A DNA stretch of 64,000 nt from NCBI RefSeq assembly GCF_030268225.1, contig NZ_BSQG01000003.1, forward strand, positions 1-64,000, read 5' to 3'. The stretch's first letter is position 1, and the number at the start of each line of letters is the position of its first letter. The translations under genes were made by a program, and so were the position numbers. The stretch comes from Nocardiopsis ansamitocini (lineage in GTDB: Bacteria; Actinomycetota; Actinomycetes; Streptosporangiales; Streptosporangiaceae). Below are positions 16,314 to 26,876 of this stretch, piece after piece. Under the pieces are notes generated by a model that worked only from the letters and a program-made list of their open reading frames with translations, was not told where the DNA came from and did not search any database.

Positions 16314-16853
16314 GCCCGCCCCTTACCGTCGTGCCGAATGCCCGATCACGCTATCCGATCGCCTATCTGAACCGTCGTGCCCCGCAACAGCCGGAGGGCC
16401 ACGGCGTTCTGCCGGGCCGGGCCGACGGTCGGCGCCACACGCTGGATGAGTCCGGCGCGATCGATCCAGCCTTCGACCGTGGAGCCCCCGATACCGGTCA
16501 GCGTCATGGCGCCTGGGGAACCAAACGTGCCCGGCGGTGAGCAGGCCGCCCGGTCGGGGGTGCCGTGCCGCACCAACCAGTGGCCGAAGCCCATGGTCGT
16601 AGTCGGCACGAAAGGCTCCGGCGAACAGGAAGGCCGCCGTGAACAGCGACTCCGCCAGTACGTCACCGGACAGCAGCGCCCGGGGCGTGCCACGAGAAGA
16701 AAGCGACATCGCCGAATAAAACCGGGTCTCTCCTCGATCGGGGAGCCGCCCGCGGCCATCAGGAAAAGGCCGGGCCAGAGGAGTGATCTCTTCAGGCCAG
16801 AAAATGCGGCGTGGTCTGCCGGTTCTGTCGTAGTCGGTTGTTACGTTGCCGCT
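16314..16853. other. 540-bp gap, no gene supported
   Basis: No open frame here has coding character. A minus-strand frame around 16346-16759 contains a hydrophobic stretch (ESLFTAAFLFAGAF) but is broken in the middle and matches no family I know, so it may be decayed DNA. The promoter and ribosome site of the VOC gene lie at its right end. Confidence 0.6.
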
Positions 16854-17243
16854 ATGGCGAAAAAAATCTTCGTGAACCTGCCCGTCAGCAACCTGGAGGC
16901 GTCCACAACCTTCTTCGCGGGTCTCGGGTTCGACATCAATCCCCAGTTCAGCGACGACAACGCCGCATGTCTGGTGATCAGCGACGACATCTTCGTGATG
17001 CTGCTCGTCGAGGATTACTTCCAGACGTTCACCGCCAAGCAGATCTGCGACGCCCGCACGCACACCGAGGCGATCCTCGCGTTGAGTGCCGAGAGCCGCC
17101 AGGAAGTGGACGACCTGGTCACCAAGGCCATCGCCACCGGTGGGAGCCCGTCCAACGAGCCCATCGACCAGGACGGAATGTACGGCTGGAGTTTCCAGGA
17201 CCCGGACGGTCACCTCTGGGAGGTCATGCACATGGGTGAGTAG
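16854..17243 (+). CDS. VOC (glyoxalase/bleomycin-resistance-like) protein
   Basis: A 129-residue vicinal-oxygen-chelate protein with the start MAKKIFVNLPVSNLEASTTFFAGLGFDINPQF. The two beta-alpha-beta-beta-beta modules, the helix SNLEASTTFFAGLGF and the C-terminal WSFQDPDGHLWEVMHMGE are characteristic. The last strand carries the metal-ligand Glu. Such proteins include lyases and unclassified DNA-binding-like or antibiotic-binding members; the substrate is open. ATG 16854 is used because upstream residues in the same frame are non-homologous. Confidence 0.9.
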   Translation: MAKKIFVNLPVSNLEASTTFFAGLGFDINPQFSDDNAACLVISDDIFVMLLVEDYFQTFTAKQICDARTHTEAILALSAESRQEVDDLVTKAIATGGSPSNEPIDQDGMYGWSFQDPDGHLWEVMHMGE

Positions 17244-17385
17244 GACTGAGCGCCTCGTTCCCCCGCGCCCGAGCAGTACGACCAGACCGGTCGGGGCCGA
17301 CCGCGAACAATGCCGCCGGGCCGTTCAGCGTCGATGAGGGACTGCGCGGGAACGGCTGAGCCGGTCTGAGCGATATCGGGTGGAA

Positions 17386-17415
17386 AATAATTCTTTTGTT
17401 CGTAGAACAATTATT
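17386..17415. promoter_or_regulatory. AT-rich bulged inverted repeat
   Basis: AATAATT (17386-17392) and GTTC (17398-17401) pair with GAAC (17405-17408) and AATTATT (17409-17415), with a 5-nt bulge on the left. It lies in an AT-rich island of an otherwise GC-rich 417-bp gap (17244-17660). It may be a regulatory site or a terminator for the VOC gene. I see no gene in the gap. Confidence 0.4.
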
Positions 17416-17566
17416 GAGTGGACGGTCGAAGCGTCCTGCCAGTTCTGCGTCGATCAACCGCCCGTCCGCGGAGAGCATGACGATTTTGCGCGGTCGACAA
17501 GAAAATTCGCCGGCACCCCAAGGGGAATCAGCTGGGCGATGCTGTCGTAGTGCTCGGTGACGGTCG

Positions 17567-17597
17567 GTATCGCCTGGTCGTGCCGACCAGGCGATAC
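17567..17597. terminator. Perfect 14-bp hairpin after sdaA
   Basis: GTATCGCCTGGTCG (17567-17580) and CGACCAGGCGATAC (17584-17597) pair perfectly around a 3-nt loop. It lies 64 bases past the sdaA stop and is the likely sdaA terminator, possibly acting both ways. Confidence 0.85.
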
Positions 17598-17660
17598 GGA
17601 TTCATTGCGCGGCGAGGCGGGCCACGAAGGCCCGTGGTGCGTCGGGGGGGCTGTACCAGC

Positions 17661-19073
17661 TCAGCACTCGATGACGTTGACGGCCAGGCCCCCGCGGCTG
17701 GTCTCCTTGTACTTGTCCATCATGTCGCGACCGGTGTCGCGCATCGTCCTGATGACCTTGTCCAGCGATACGAAATGGCTCCCGTCGCCGCGCAGGGCGA
17801 TCTTGGCCGCGGTGATCGCCTTGACCGAGGCCAGCGCGTTGCGCTCGATACAGGGCACCTGTACCAGGCCGCCGATCGGATCGCAGGTCAGACCGAGATT
17901 GTGTTCCATGGCGATCTCCGCGGCGTTCTCGACCTGCTCGGGAGTACCGCCCAGCGTTTCCACCAGTCCGGCCGCCGCCATCGACGAGGCCGAGCCGACC
18001 TCGCCCTGGCAGCCGACCTCCGCACCGGAGATCGAGGCGTTCTCCTTGAACAGGATGCCGATGGCTCCCGCGGTCAGCATGAAGCGCACGATCCCCTCCT
18101 GGCTGGCGCCGGGGGTGAAGTGCTCGTAATAGTGCATCACGGCAGGGACGATCCCGGCAGCGCCGTTGGTGGGGGCGGTCACCACGCGTCCGCCCGCCGC
18201 GTTCTCCTCGTTGACCGCGAGTGCGTAGAGGGTGATCCAGTCGCTGCCGCGCATCGGATCGGAGTCGTGCGGTGCGCCTGGGCGCAGCAGCCCGGAATCG
18301 TCGCAACTGCCGCCGAGCTGTCGGTAGAGCCGGTTGGCGCGTCTGGGCACCTTCAGGCCGCCCGGAAGAGTGCCCTCGGTGGTCACCCCGCGCCGTACGC
18401 ACTGGCGCATCGCCTGCCAGATTTCCAGCAGCTCCACGCGAACCTGTTCGGGAGACCTGCCGAACGCCGCCTCGTTGGCGAGCATCACGGAGCTGATCGA
18501 CCTGCCGGTTTCCCGGCACAGCGTCAACAGTTCTTCAGCGGTGGCGAAGGGGAGCGGCAACGGGGTGTCGTCGGGCTTGATCCGATCCGCGCCGGCAGCC
18601 TCCTCGTCCACTACGAAGCCACCGCCCACCGAGTAGTAGACCTTAGCGCTCAACTCGGCGCCTTCTGCGTCCAGAGCGACGAAGCGCATCCCGTTGGGGT
18701 GGCCGGGCAGGCTCTCCTTGCGGCGAAAGTCCACGTCCGTCTTCGGGGAGAAGCCAATTTCGTGCGTGCCGTCCAGTGCGAGGCCGTCCCGCCTGGTGAC
18801 CTCGGCCAGCAGCCGGGGAACGGCGTCCACGTCCACGCCCTCGGGGGTCTCGCCGAGCAGACCGAGGATGACGGCGGTGTCACTGCCGTGCCCTTTACCG
18901 GTCAGGGCGAGAGAGCCGTACAGTTCGGCGCGTACCCGCACCACCCGTTCCAGCAGCCCTTCGGCGCGCAGCCCCGCGGTGAAGGTGCGAGCAGCCTTCA
19001 TCGGCCCGACGGTGTGTGAGCTGGACGGTCCGATGCCGACCTTGAACAGGTCGAACACGCTGATCGCCATCAC
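17661..19073 (-). CDS. sdaA: L-serine ammonia-lyase (iron-sulfur type)
   Basis: A 470-residue single-chain L-serine dehydratase that turns serine into pyruvate and ammonia. The N-terminal domain starts [21 protein letters not shown]; the catalytic C-terminal half has cysteines for the [4Fe-4S] cluster ([34 protein letters not shown]). Start is GTG 19073 or ATG 19070. It lies downstream of glyA, with a terminator-like hairpin at 19194-19213 in between, so it may be read only partly with the gcv genes. Its placement disposes of the serine made by SHMT. Confidence 0.96.
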   Translation of the reverse strand: MMAISVFDLFKVGIGPSSSHTVGPMKAARTFTAGLRAEGLLERVVRVRAELYGSLALTGKGHGSDTAVILGLLGETPEGVDVDAVPRLLAEVTRRDGLALDGTHEIGFSPKTDVDFRRKESLPGHPNGMRFVALDAEGAELSAKVYYSVGGGFVVDEEAAGADRIKPDDTPLPLPFATAEELLTLCRETGRSISSVMLANEAAFGRSPEQVRVELLEIWQAMRQCVRRGVTTEGTLPGGLKVPRRANRLYRQLGGSCDDSGLLRPGAPHDSDPMRGSDWITLYALAVNEENAAGGRVVTAPTNGAAGIVPAVMHYYEHFTPGASQEGIVRFMLTAGAIGILFKENASISGAEVGCQGEVGSASSMAAAGLVETLGGTPEQVENAAEIAMEHNLGLTCDPIGGLVQVPCIERNALASVKAITAAKIALRGDGSHFVSLDKVIRTMRDTGRDMMDKYKETSRGGLAVNVIEC

Positions 19074-19193
19074 GTCCCCTTACTTGTCGCCGGCTCTGGC
19101 CGGGAGAGGTCGCGCTGCCCCGGTTCGGGGCGTTACGCAGAACGGGCGGGGGCGGCTTGTGGCCGGGCCCCGCCCGAAAGGTGTGCGCCCGAG

Positions 19194-19213
19194 AAGGCGC
19201 CGGTGGGCGCCTT
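19194..19213 (-). terminator. Hairpin downstream of glyA
   Basis: AAGGCGCC (19194-19201) pairs with GGCGCCTT (19206-19213) around a 4-nt loop, immediately after the glyA stop codon and followed on the left by an A/T-poor stretch. It could attenuate readthrough into sdaA, which suggests sdaA has its own promoter in the 150-bp gap as well. Confidence 0.65.
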
Positions 19214-19229
19214 TCGGAGAGACCCGGTG

Positions 19230-20504
19230 TTATTTCAGGCCGGGGTAGAGCGGGTGTGCGGTTGCCAGCGCGGAAACGCGTGCACGCAGCGCCTCGACGT
19301 CGTAGGTGGGCTTGAGCACCTCGGCGATGATGTCGGCGACCTCGGTGAAGTCGGCCTCGTCGAAGCCGCGGGTGGCCAGCGCCGGAGTACCGATGCGCAG
19401 GCCGGAGGTGACCATGGGCGGACGCGGGTCATTGGGAACGGCGTTGCGGTTGACCGTGATGCCGATCTCGTGCAGCCGGTCCTCGGCCTCCTGCCCGTTG
19501 AGGGCTGAGTTGACCAGGTCCACCAGCACCAGGTGCACCTCGGTGCCGCCGGTGAGGACGTTGACCCCCACCTCGGTGGCGTCCGGGCGGGTGAGCCGCT
19601 CGGCCAGGATCTTGGCACCGGCGATGGTACGCCGCTGACGGTCGGCGAACTCCTCGCCCGCCGCGACCTTCAACGCCACGGCCTTGGCCGCGATCACGTG
19701 CTCCAGCGGTCCGCCCTGCATCCCCGGGAAGACCGCCGAGTTCAGCTTCTTGCCGTACTCGGACTTGGCGAGGATCAGTCCGCCGCGGGGGCCACCCAGC
19801 GTCTTGTGGGTGGTGGTCGTGACGATATCGGCGTATTCGACGGGGTTGGGGTGCAGGCCCGCTGCGACCAGACCCGCGAAGTGCGCCATGTCCACCATCA
19901 GGATCGCACCGACCTGGTCGGCGATGGCGCGGAACCGGGCGAAGTCGAGCTGGCGCGGATAAGCCGACCAGCCCGCGACGAGCATCTTGGGCTGGTGCTC
20001 CTTGGCCAGCGCCTCGACCTCGTCGTAGTCGACCGTGCCGTCGGAGTCGCGTACGTGGTAGGCGACGGCGTTGAGGATCTTGCCGGAGTAGTTGATCCGC
20101 ATGCCGTGGGTCAGGTGCCCACCGTGCGCGAGGTCCAGACCCAAAATGGTGTCACCCGGCTTGAGCAGCGCGAAGTACACGGCCGTGTTGGCCTGCGCGC
20201 CCGAGTGCGGCTGGACGTTGGCGTACTCGGCTCCGAACAGCGACTTTGCGCGGTCGATGGCCAGCTGCTCGATGACGTCGACATGCTCGCATCCGCCGTA
20301 GTAGCGGCGACCAGGGTAGCCCTCGGCGTACTTGTTGGTCAGAACGGTGCCCTGGGCCTCCAGAACCGCCTGAGGAGCGAAGTTCTCGGAGGCGATCATT
20401 TCCAGGGTGTCGCGCTGGCGAGCGAGCTCGGCGTCCACGGCGGCCGAGACCTCGGGGTCGAGCTGCGCCAGGGATTGGTTGAGCGAATTGCTCTGGGCGG
20501 TCAT
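19230..20504 (-). CDS. glyA: Serine hydroxymethyltransferase
   Basis: A 424-residue PLP enzyme interconverting serine and glycine with tetrahydrofolate. The PLP lysine is in [14 protein letters not shown]; the start-region [23 protein letters not shown] and [12 protein letters not shown] are diagnostic. The start ATG at 20504 has GAAGG eight bases upstream, just after the gcvH stop at 20509. Distances fit a gcvT-gcvH-glyA operon: glycine cleavage supplies methylene-THF, SHMT makes or breaks serine, so the cluster balances one-carbon flux. Confidence 0.98.
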   Translation of the reverse strand: MTAQSNSLNQSLAQLDPEVSAAVDAELARQRDTLEMIASENFAPQAVLEAQGTVLTNKYAEGYPGRRYYGGCEHVDVIEQLAIDRAKSLFGAEYANVQPHSGAQANTAVYFALLKPGDTILGLDLAHGGHLTHGMRINYSGKILNAVAYHVRDSDGTVDYDEVEALAKEHQPKMLVAGWSAYPRQLDFARFRAIADQVGAILMVDMAHFAGLVAAGLHPNPVEYADIVTTTTHKTLGGPRGGLILAKSEYGKKLNSAVFPGMQGGPLEHVIAAKAVALKVAAGEEFADRQRRTIAGAKILAERLTRPDATEVGVNVLTGGTEVHLVLVDLVNSALNGQEAEDRLHEIGITVNRNAVPNDPRPPMVTSGLRIGTPALATRGFDEADFTEVADIIAEVLKPTYDVEALRARVSALATAHPLYPGLK

Positions 20505-20508
20505 GAAG

Positions 20509-20889
20509 TTAACCTTCACCTTCGGTGAGCTGTGTGTACTGCTCCGGGGTGAGTAGATCGACCGGCTCTTCGGAGAGCTCCACCTTGAACAGCCACCCCT
20601 GACTGTAGGGGTCCGAACCGATCAGCTCCGGCTCGTCTACCGCGGCCTGGTTGACCTCGACGACCTCGCCATTGACCGGCGCATACAGCTCGCTCACCGA
20701 CTTGTGGGACTCGACCTCGCCGCAGGTTGTGCCTGCTTCCAGGGTCGATCCGACCTCGGGCGGCTCGACGTAGACGATGTCACCCAGGGCTTCGGCGGCG
20801 AAGGCCGTGATACCGACGGTGGCGACGCCCTCCTTGACGGAGACCCATTCGTGCTCGTTGGTGTAGCCCAGCTCCGCGGGAACGCTCAA
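20509..20889 (-). CDS. gcvH: Glycine cleavage system H protein
   Basis: A 126-residue lipoyl-carrier protein that shuttles the aminomethyl group between the P, T and L proteins. The lipoyl lysine sits in [20 protein letters not shown], in the typical ESxKS context, followed by [12 protein letters not shown]. The start is TTG, with GGAGAG eight bases upstream; the length matches the family. The gcvP gene is not in the window, so the P protein must be encoded elsewhere. Confidence 0.97.
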   Translation of the reverse strand: MSVPAELGYTNEHEWVSVKEGVATVGITAFAAEALGDIVYVEPPEVGSTLEAGTTCGEVESHKSVSELYAPVNGEVVEVNQAAVDEPELIGSDPYSQGWLFKVELSEEPVDLLTPEQYTQLTEGEG

Positions 20890-21016
20890 TTCAACTCTCC
20901 AGGAGTGTTGTCCATTATTCAGCAGCGGCCGGGGGGCTCGTGCGCCACCCCGTGCCGCGTCGTCCCGTCCCGCCTCGTCAAGGAGTTGCGGGTGGACGCA
21001 CCAGTCGCGCGGAAGA

Positions 21017-22132
21017 CTACTTGTCCCGCTTGTAGAAGGGCAGCCGAACCACGTCCATCGGTTCGGCGCGTCCCCGAACGTCCACTGCGAACTCTCCGCT
21101 GGACAGGTCGGTTCCGGCCTCCACGTAGGCGACCGCGATGGGTTTGCCGATGGAGGGGGAGGGGGCTCCGCTAGTGACGGTTCCCACAGAAACACCGTCG
21201 CGCAGAACGTCGTAGCCCTTGCGCGGTACCCGTCGGCCGCGGCCGACGAGGCCAACGAGGGTGTGGGTGGGACCGCTGTCGGCCCGGGCGGTCAGTGCCG
21301 CGCGACCGACGAAGTCGTCGGGCTTGTCGAGTTTGACGACGCGGCCCAGGCCGGCCTCGTAGGGGGTGCGGTCCAGGCTGAGCTCATTGCCGTACAGCGG
21401 CATCCCGGCCTCCAGGCGCAGGGTGTCGCGGGCGGACAGTCCGGCTGGGATCAGCCCGGCGGGCTCGCCGGCCTTGAGAAGGGCGTCCCACACCGCGGGG
21501 GCGTCGGAACCGGGCTTCACGAAGATCTCGAAGCCGTCCTCGCCGGTGTAGCCCGTACGCGCCAACAGTACGGGCTGACCTGCGACGGTGTGGCGGTACC
21601 CGGCGTAGTACTTGATGGTGGACAGGTCGGCGTCGGTCAGCGGAGCCAGGATCTCCACGGCCCTGGGGCCCTGGACGGCGATGAGGGCGTACTCGCTCGA
21701 TTCGTCGGCAAGCACCACGTCGAAGCCGGACGCACGCTCGGTCAGCGCGGCGAAGACCGTGTCGCTGTTGGAGGCGTTGGCCACGATCAGGTACTCGTCC
21801 TCGGCGAGGCGGTAGACGATCAGGTCGTCGATGACGCCGCCGTGCTCAGCGGTGATCATGGTGTAACGCGCGCGGCCCGGGGTGACAGCGGAGAGGTGGC
21901 CCACCAGTGCGTAGTCGAGGAAGGAGGCCGCGCCCGCACCGCGTACCAGAAGCTCGCCCATGTGGGAAAGGTCGAACAGGCCCGCGGCCTCACGCACGGC
22001 CTTGTGCTCGGCGGCCTCGCTGGCGTAGCGCAGGGGCATCAGCCAACCGGCGAAATCAACCAGATTGGCGTTCAACGCTTGGTGGGTCTGGTGCAGCGGG
22101 GTGGTGCGGGCACCTTCGGGGGCCTGACTCAT
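21017..22132 (-). CDS. gcvT: Aminomethyltransferase (glycine cleavage T protein)
   Basis: A 371-residue T protein that releases ammonia and transfers the methylene group from H-protein to tetrahydrofolate. Recognisable blocks are LVDFAGWLMPLRY, DLSHMGELLV, DDLIVYRL, GEDGFEIFV and LRLEAGMPLYGNEL; the last carries the folate-binding part. ATG 22132 has AGGAGTG upstream. It is the first gene behind a tandem glycine riboswitch, so its transcription is expected to rise with glycine. It is followed by gcvH after 127 bp. Confidence 0.97.
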   Translation of the reverse strand: MSQAPEGARTTPLHQTHQALNANLVDFAGWLMPLRYASEAAEHKAVREAAGLFDLSHMGELLVRGAGAASFLDYALVGHLSAVTPGRARYTMITAEHGGVIDDLIVYRLAEDEYLIVANASNSDTVFAALTERASGFDVVLADESSEYALIAVQGPRAVEILAPLTDADLSTIKYYAGYRHTVAGQPVLLARTGYTGEDGFEIFVKPGSDAPAVWDALLKAGEPAGLIPAGLSARDTLRLEAGMPLYGNELSLDRTPYEAGLGRVVKLDKPDDFVGRAALTARADSGPTHTLVGLVGRGRRVPRKGYDVLRDGVSVGTVTSGAPSPSIGKPIAVAYVEAGTDLSSGEFAVDVRGRAEPMDVVRLPFYKRDK

Positions 22133-22182
22133 GAGCACTCCTGGCGGGGATGGACGCGGACAGGGCTGTGGACTCCCATCCT

Positions 22183-22366
22183 CCCCCTCTGTCATCTGTG
22201 CCTGAGAGGTTCACCGCACACGGCGGCTTGCACCTTCGGCGAGGGGCATGCGCGCCCCTGCTTTCCAGAGTGTTCTCGCCCGTGCGGTCCATCGCGCCTG
22301 AGAGGTTCTCTGGGGAGGGTTTGCTCCTTCGGCGGTCCGCGCTGGCTGCGGCGGACACTCTCCCGC
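22183..22366 (-). promoter_or_regulatory. Tandem glycine riboswitch upstream of gcvT
   Basis: Two aptamers on the minus strand, each with the glycine-riboswitch signature: CGCCGAAGGAGCAA then GAACCTCTCAGGC in the first, CGCCGAAGGTGCAAG then GAACCTCTCAGGCACAGATG in the second. The GCGGGAGAGTG and GGGCGAGAACACTCTGG helices open them. A poly-purine stretch GAGGGGGAGGATGGG lies before gcvT. Tandem aptamers bind glycine cooperatively and usually switch the gcv operon on. Boundaries are approximate. Confidence 0.95.
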
Positions 22367-22472
22367 ACAGGGTCATCGAGTGGGACCCAGCCTAGCAGCG
22401 CGCAGCCAGACCGATCTGGGACCGTCCCCGCCGGGGTGTAACGCGCGTTCACTGTTGCAGTCGGCGCGGCAC

Positions 22473-22488
22473 ACCCCGGTCGCGGGGT
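22473..22488 (-). terminator. Small hairpin after the DAHP synthase gene
   Basis: ACCCCG (22473-22478) and CGGGGT (22483-22488) pair around a 4-nt loop, seven bases past the stop. It is short, so the call is tentative. Confidence 0.4.
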
Positions 22489-22494
22489 AGCCGG

Positions 22495-23556
22495 TCAGAC
22501 GTTGACCTTGCGGCGACTGCGCACGGCTTCGGCGAGCCCGGTGAGCACGCTCTCCGTGGTCTCCCAGTCCATGCACTTGTCGGTGATGCTCTGGCCGTAG
22601 GTCAGATCGGCGGGGTCGCCGAGCTTCTGCGCACCGGCCACCAGGAAGCTCTCCAGCATGACACCGGTGATGCCGCGCTGCCCCTCGGCAACCTGGGCTG
22701 CGATGGCCTCGGCCACGCCCGGCTGACGGGTGTGGTCCTTGCCGCTGTTGGCATGACTGGCGTCGATCATCAGCCGTCGTGGCAGTCCGGCAGCCGCGAT
22801 GGTCTCCAGTGCCGCACCCACCTGGTCGGCATCGTAGTTGGGGCCGGAGCGCCCGCCCCGCAGGATGACATGGCAGTCGGGGTTGCCCGACGTGGTCACG
22901 ACGGCGCCCGCTCCGCTGGGGTCGATCCCGAAGAAGGTGTGGGAGGCGCCCGACGCCCCTACGGCGTCCACGGCGACCTGGACGTCTCCGTCGGTGCCGT
23001 TCTTGAAGCCGACGGGCATGCTCAGGCCACTGCCGAGCTGACGGTGGACCTGGCTCTCGGTGGTGCGCGCCCCGATGGCACCCCAGGCCACGACGTCGGC
23101 GATGTACTGCGGAGTGATGGGGTCGAGGAACTCGGTGCCGGAGACCACGCCCAGCGAGGCGATGTCCAGCAGCAGTTTGCGGGCGGTGCGCAGGCCGCGG
23201 TGGACGTCGTAGCTGTCGTCGAGGCCCGGGTCGTTGATCAGGCCCTTCCAGCCCAGCGTCGTGCGCGGCTTCTCGAAGTAGACCCGCATGACCACGCACA
23301 ACTCCGAGCGCACGGAGGGCGTCAGCGCCTTGAGACGGCGGGCGTAGTCCAGGGCGGATGCGGGGTCGTGCACCGAGCACGGACCCACGATGACCAGGAG
23401 CCGGTCGTCCTCGCCGTCGAGCACGCGTTTGACCTCGGAGCGGGCGTCCTCGATCAAGGCGGCACGCTCTGGGCCCATCGGCAGCTCGGCCAGGATGTCG
23501 CGCGGGGCAACGAGCGGCTGGTAGCTGTCTACACGCGTGTCATTGGTACTGGGCAT
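22495..23556 (-). CDS. aroG: 3-deoxy-7-phosphoheptulonate synthase, type I
   Basis: A 353-residue DAHP synthase, first step of the shikimate pathway (PEP plus erythrose-4-phosphate). Diagnostic pieces are VIVGPCSVHDP, VVMRVYFEKPRTTLGWKGLINDP, HANSGKDHTRQP, VGFKNGTDG and GVMLESFL; the metal Cys is in GPCSVHD. This is the type I (AroG/AroF/AroH) fold, while most actinomycetes rely on type II, so a second isozyme may exist elsewhere. The ATG at 23556 has GAGGAAC upstream. The symbol is by homology; feedback specificity cannot be told. Confidence 0.96.
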   Translation of the reverse strand: MPSTNDTRVDSYQPLVAPRDILAELPMGPERAALIEDARSEVKRVLDGEDDRLLVIVGPCSVHDPASALDYARRLKALTPSVRSELCVVMRVYFEKPRTTLGWKGLINDPGLDDSYDVHRGLRTARKLLLDIASLGVVSGTEFLDPITPQYIADVVAWGAIGARTTESQVHRQLGSGLSMPVGFKNGTDGDVQVAVDAVGASGASHTFFGIDPSGAGAVVTTSGNPDCHVILRGGRSGPNYDADQVGAALETIAAAGLPRRLMIDASHANSGKDHTRQPGVAEAIAAQVAEGQRGITGVMLESFLVAGAQKLGDPADLTYGQSITDKCMDWETTESVLTGLAEAVRSRRKVNV

Positions 23557-25159
<1,603 letters not shown>

Positions 25160-25314
25160 GTGCGGCAGAGTTTTAGGGGCGGCCATTTCCGGGAAGCTGA
25201 ACCGGGGTGGCCGCCCGAGCGGCAGGCAGGCGCCGGGCCGATGCCCGGAGAGGCGAGCCCGACCGCGACCTGGCGGTTTCGGGTCCTGGCCACCACGGCG
25301 AGCGGGAGCGGCAC

Positions 25315-25506
25315 ATGCGGGTGAAGGTCGATTTCGATCGGTGCGAGAGCAACGCGGTCTGTATGGGGATCGTCCCCGAGGTATTCGAAGTCCGCGACGA
25401 CGACTACCTCTACGTCCTCCAGGAGGAGCCCGGACCGGAGCTGCGCCCGGAGGTCGAAGAGGCCGCCCGGCTCTGTCCAAAGCAGGCCATCAGCGTCGAG
25501 GGCTAG
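25315..25506 (+). CDS. 3Fe-4S ferredoxin
   Basis: A 63-residue acidic ferredoxin with the single-cluster pattern DRCESNAVCMG...LCPKQAI: the first group has only two cysteines spaced C-x5-C, the missing one being replaced, as in 3Fe-4S ferredoxins that serve cytochrome P450s. Start ATG 25315 with GGGAGCGGC upstream. Its stop codon overlaps that of the convergent reductase gene. The reductase is the likely electron donor; the oxidase partner is not in the window. Confidence 0.93.
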   Translation: MRVKVDFDRCESNAVCMGIVPEVFEVRDDDYLYVLQEEPGPELRPEVEEAARLCPKQAISVEG

Positions 25507-26705
25507 GGAGCGGCCGCGGCCAAGGCGTCGGTCCAGGCGGTCGGTTGCTCCAGGAGTTTTCGGTAGCGCATGGTCTTGGGCGTCGAACGCAGCCCGAGCA
25601 CGCCGACCAGCATGCCCGCGCGGCCGAAGAACGCGACGAACTTGCGGCTCTCGGGGGACCCGTGCACGATCTCCACGGAATCGGCGGGTGTCGCCTGGCC
25701 CAGCAGCTGAACCTTTGCGCCGTACTGGTCGGACCAGAAGTAGGGAACCGGTTGATAGGCCCACCGCGTTCCCGACCCCGCCAGCAGATTGTGCGCCACC
25801 ACCGCTGCCTGCTCCCCGGCATTGGTCCAGTGCTCCAGCCGGGTGCGTCCGCCGTAGCGAGGATGCGGCCAACTGGCGAGGTCGCCCGCGGCGTACACCC
25901 CCGGCAGGGAGGTTGCGCAGTGCTCGTCGCAGCGCACCGCCTGGTCACCGGCGTCCAGCTCGACCCCCGACCCGGCGAGCCAACCGGTGTTGAGGTTCAC
26001 GCCCAGCCCCGCGACGACTAGGGACGCCTCCACCGTGCTGTCGTCGGCCAGACGGACCCGCTCGACCCGTCCGGTGCCCTCCAACGCGCGGACGCCCACG
26101 CCCACCCGCAGGTCCACGCCGTTGTCACGGTGCAACTCGGCCAGCACCGAGCCGACCCTCGGATCCACCGTCCGGGTCAGCGGCGTTGCTGCCGCTTCGA
26201 TCAGGGTGACCTCCAGTCCCAGCGCGCGGGCGCTCGCGGCGACCTCGGCGCCGATGAACCCGGCACCCACCACTGTGATCCGCTCGTGCTCGGCGAGTTC
26301 GGCACGCAGCGCTTCGGCGTCGTCAAGGGTGCGCAGCACGTGCACGCCGGACAGCGTCGTGTCGGGGCGGCGAGCAGCGCCCCCGGTCGCGATCACCACG
26401 CTGTCGCCGGTCACCCGGGAACCGTCGGAGAGTTCTACCGCACGTTCCCCCGGGTGCAGGGCCAACGCCCGCACCCCCAGGCGCAGGTCGAGGTCGAGCG
26501 CGGACAGTTCCTCGGGGCCGCGCAGCCGCACACCCGCCCCTGTCCCCTTGCCCGTCAGCAATTCCTTGGACAGCGGCGGGCGCGAGTAAGGCTCGTGCGC
26601 CTCCTCGCCGACCAGGGTGATGGTTCCGTCAAAGCCGGCGCCCCGGAGAGCCTCCGCGGTGCTCAGGCCGGCCAGGCCGGCGCCCACGACGACGACTTCG
26701 CGCAT
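25503..26705 (-). CDS. FAD-dependent ferredoxin reductase
   Basis: A 400-residue flavoprotein of the rubredoxin/putidaredoxin-reductase group. The N-terminal FAD site VVVVGAGLAGLSTAEAL, the NAD(P)H site ITVVGAGFIGAEVAASA, and the FAD motif GVYAAGDLASWP are present. It uses NAD(P)H to reduce the ferredoxin encoded convergently at 25315-25506; the pair overlap by stop codons. The ATG at 26705 lies near an adequate ribosome site. Electron acceptors, probably a P450 or oxygenase, must lie elsewhere. Confidence 0.93.
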   Translation of the reverse strand: MREVVVVGAGLAGLSTAEALRGAGFDGTITLVGEEAHEPYSRPPLSKELLTGKGTGAGVRLRGPEELSALDLDLRLGVRALALHPGERAVELSDGSRVTGDSVVIATGGAARRPDTTLSGVHVLRTLDDAEALRAELAEHERITVVGAGFIGAEVAASARALGLEVTLIEAAATPLTRTVDPRVGSVLAELHRDNGVDLRVGVGVRALEGTGRVERVRLADDSTVEASLVVAGLGVNLNTGWLAGSGVELDAGDQAVRCDEHCATSLPGVYAAGDLASWPHPRYGGRTRLEHWTNAGEQAAVVAHNLLAGSGTRWAYQPVPYFWSDQYGAKVQLLGQATPADSVEIVHGSPESRKFVAFFGRAGMLVGVLGLRSTPKTMRYRKLLEQPTAWTDALAAAAP

Positions 26706-26794
26706 GTGCTCTCCTCGCAACACGAACTCCCTGCGGACGCTGGAAATTCTAGGACCCGGCACTCACGGCGGGACGGTGCCGCCGGAATCAACTT

Positions 26795-26847
26795 CGCGCC
26801 TCCGATGCTGTTGCCCCGAACTCCGGGGCAACAGCATCGGAGGCGCG
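26795..26847 (-). terminator. Perfect 24-bp hairpin after asparaginase
   Basis: Arms at 26795-26818 and 26824-26847 are perfect complements over 24 bp with a 5-nt AACTC loop. The left arm starts CGCGCCTCCGATG. It lies 30 bases past the asparaginase stop and 90 bases before the reductase start. The stem is exceptionally long for a terminator and has no U-run. Confidence 0.85.
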
Positions 26848-26876
26848 GGCCCGGTGGCCGGCCGCAGGCAATCGGC

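Noticed and set aside
16346-16759. Minus-strand frame with a hydrophobic stretch in the gap before the VOC gene
   Set aside because: Interrupted and without family match; kept only as a gap note.
17550-19019. Plus-strand frame of about 490 codons over sdaA
   Set aside because: Antisense to L-serine dehydratase with no domain of its own.
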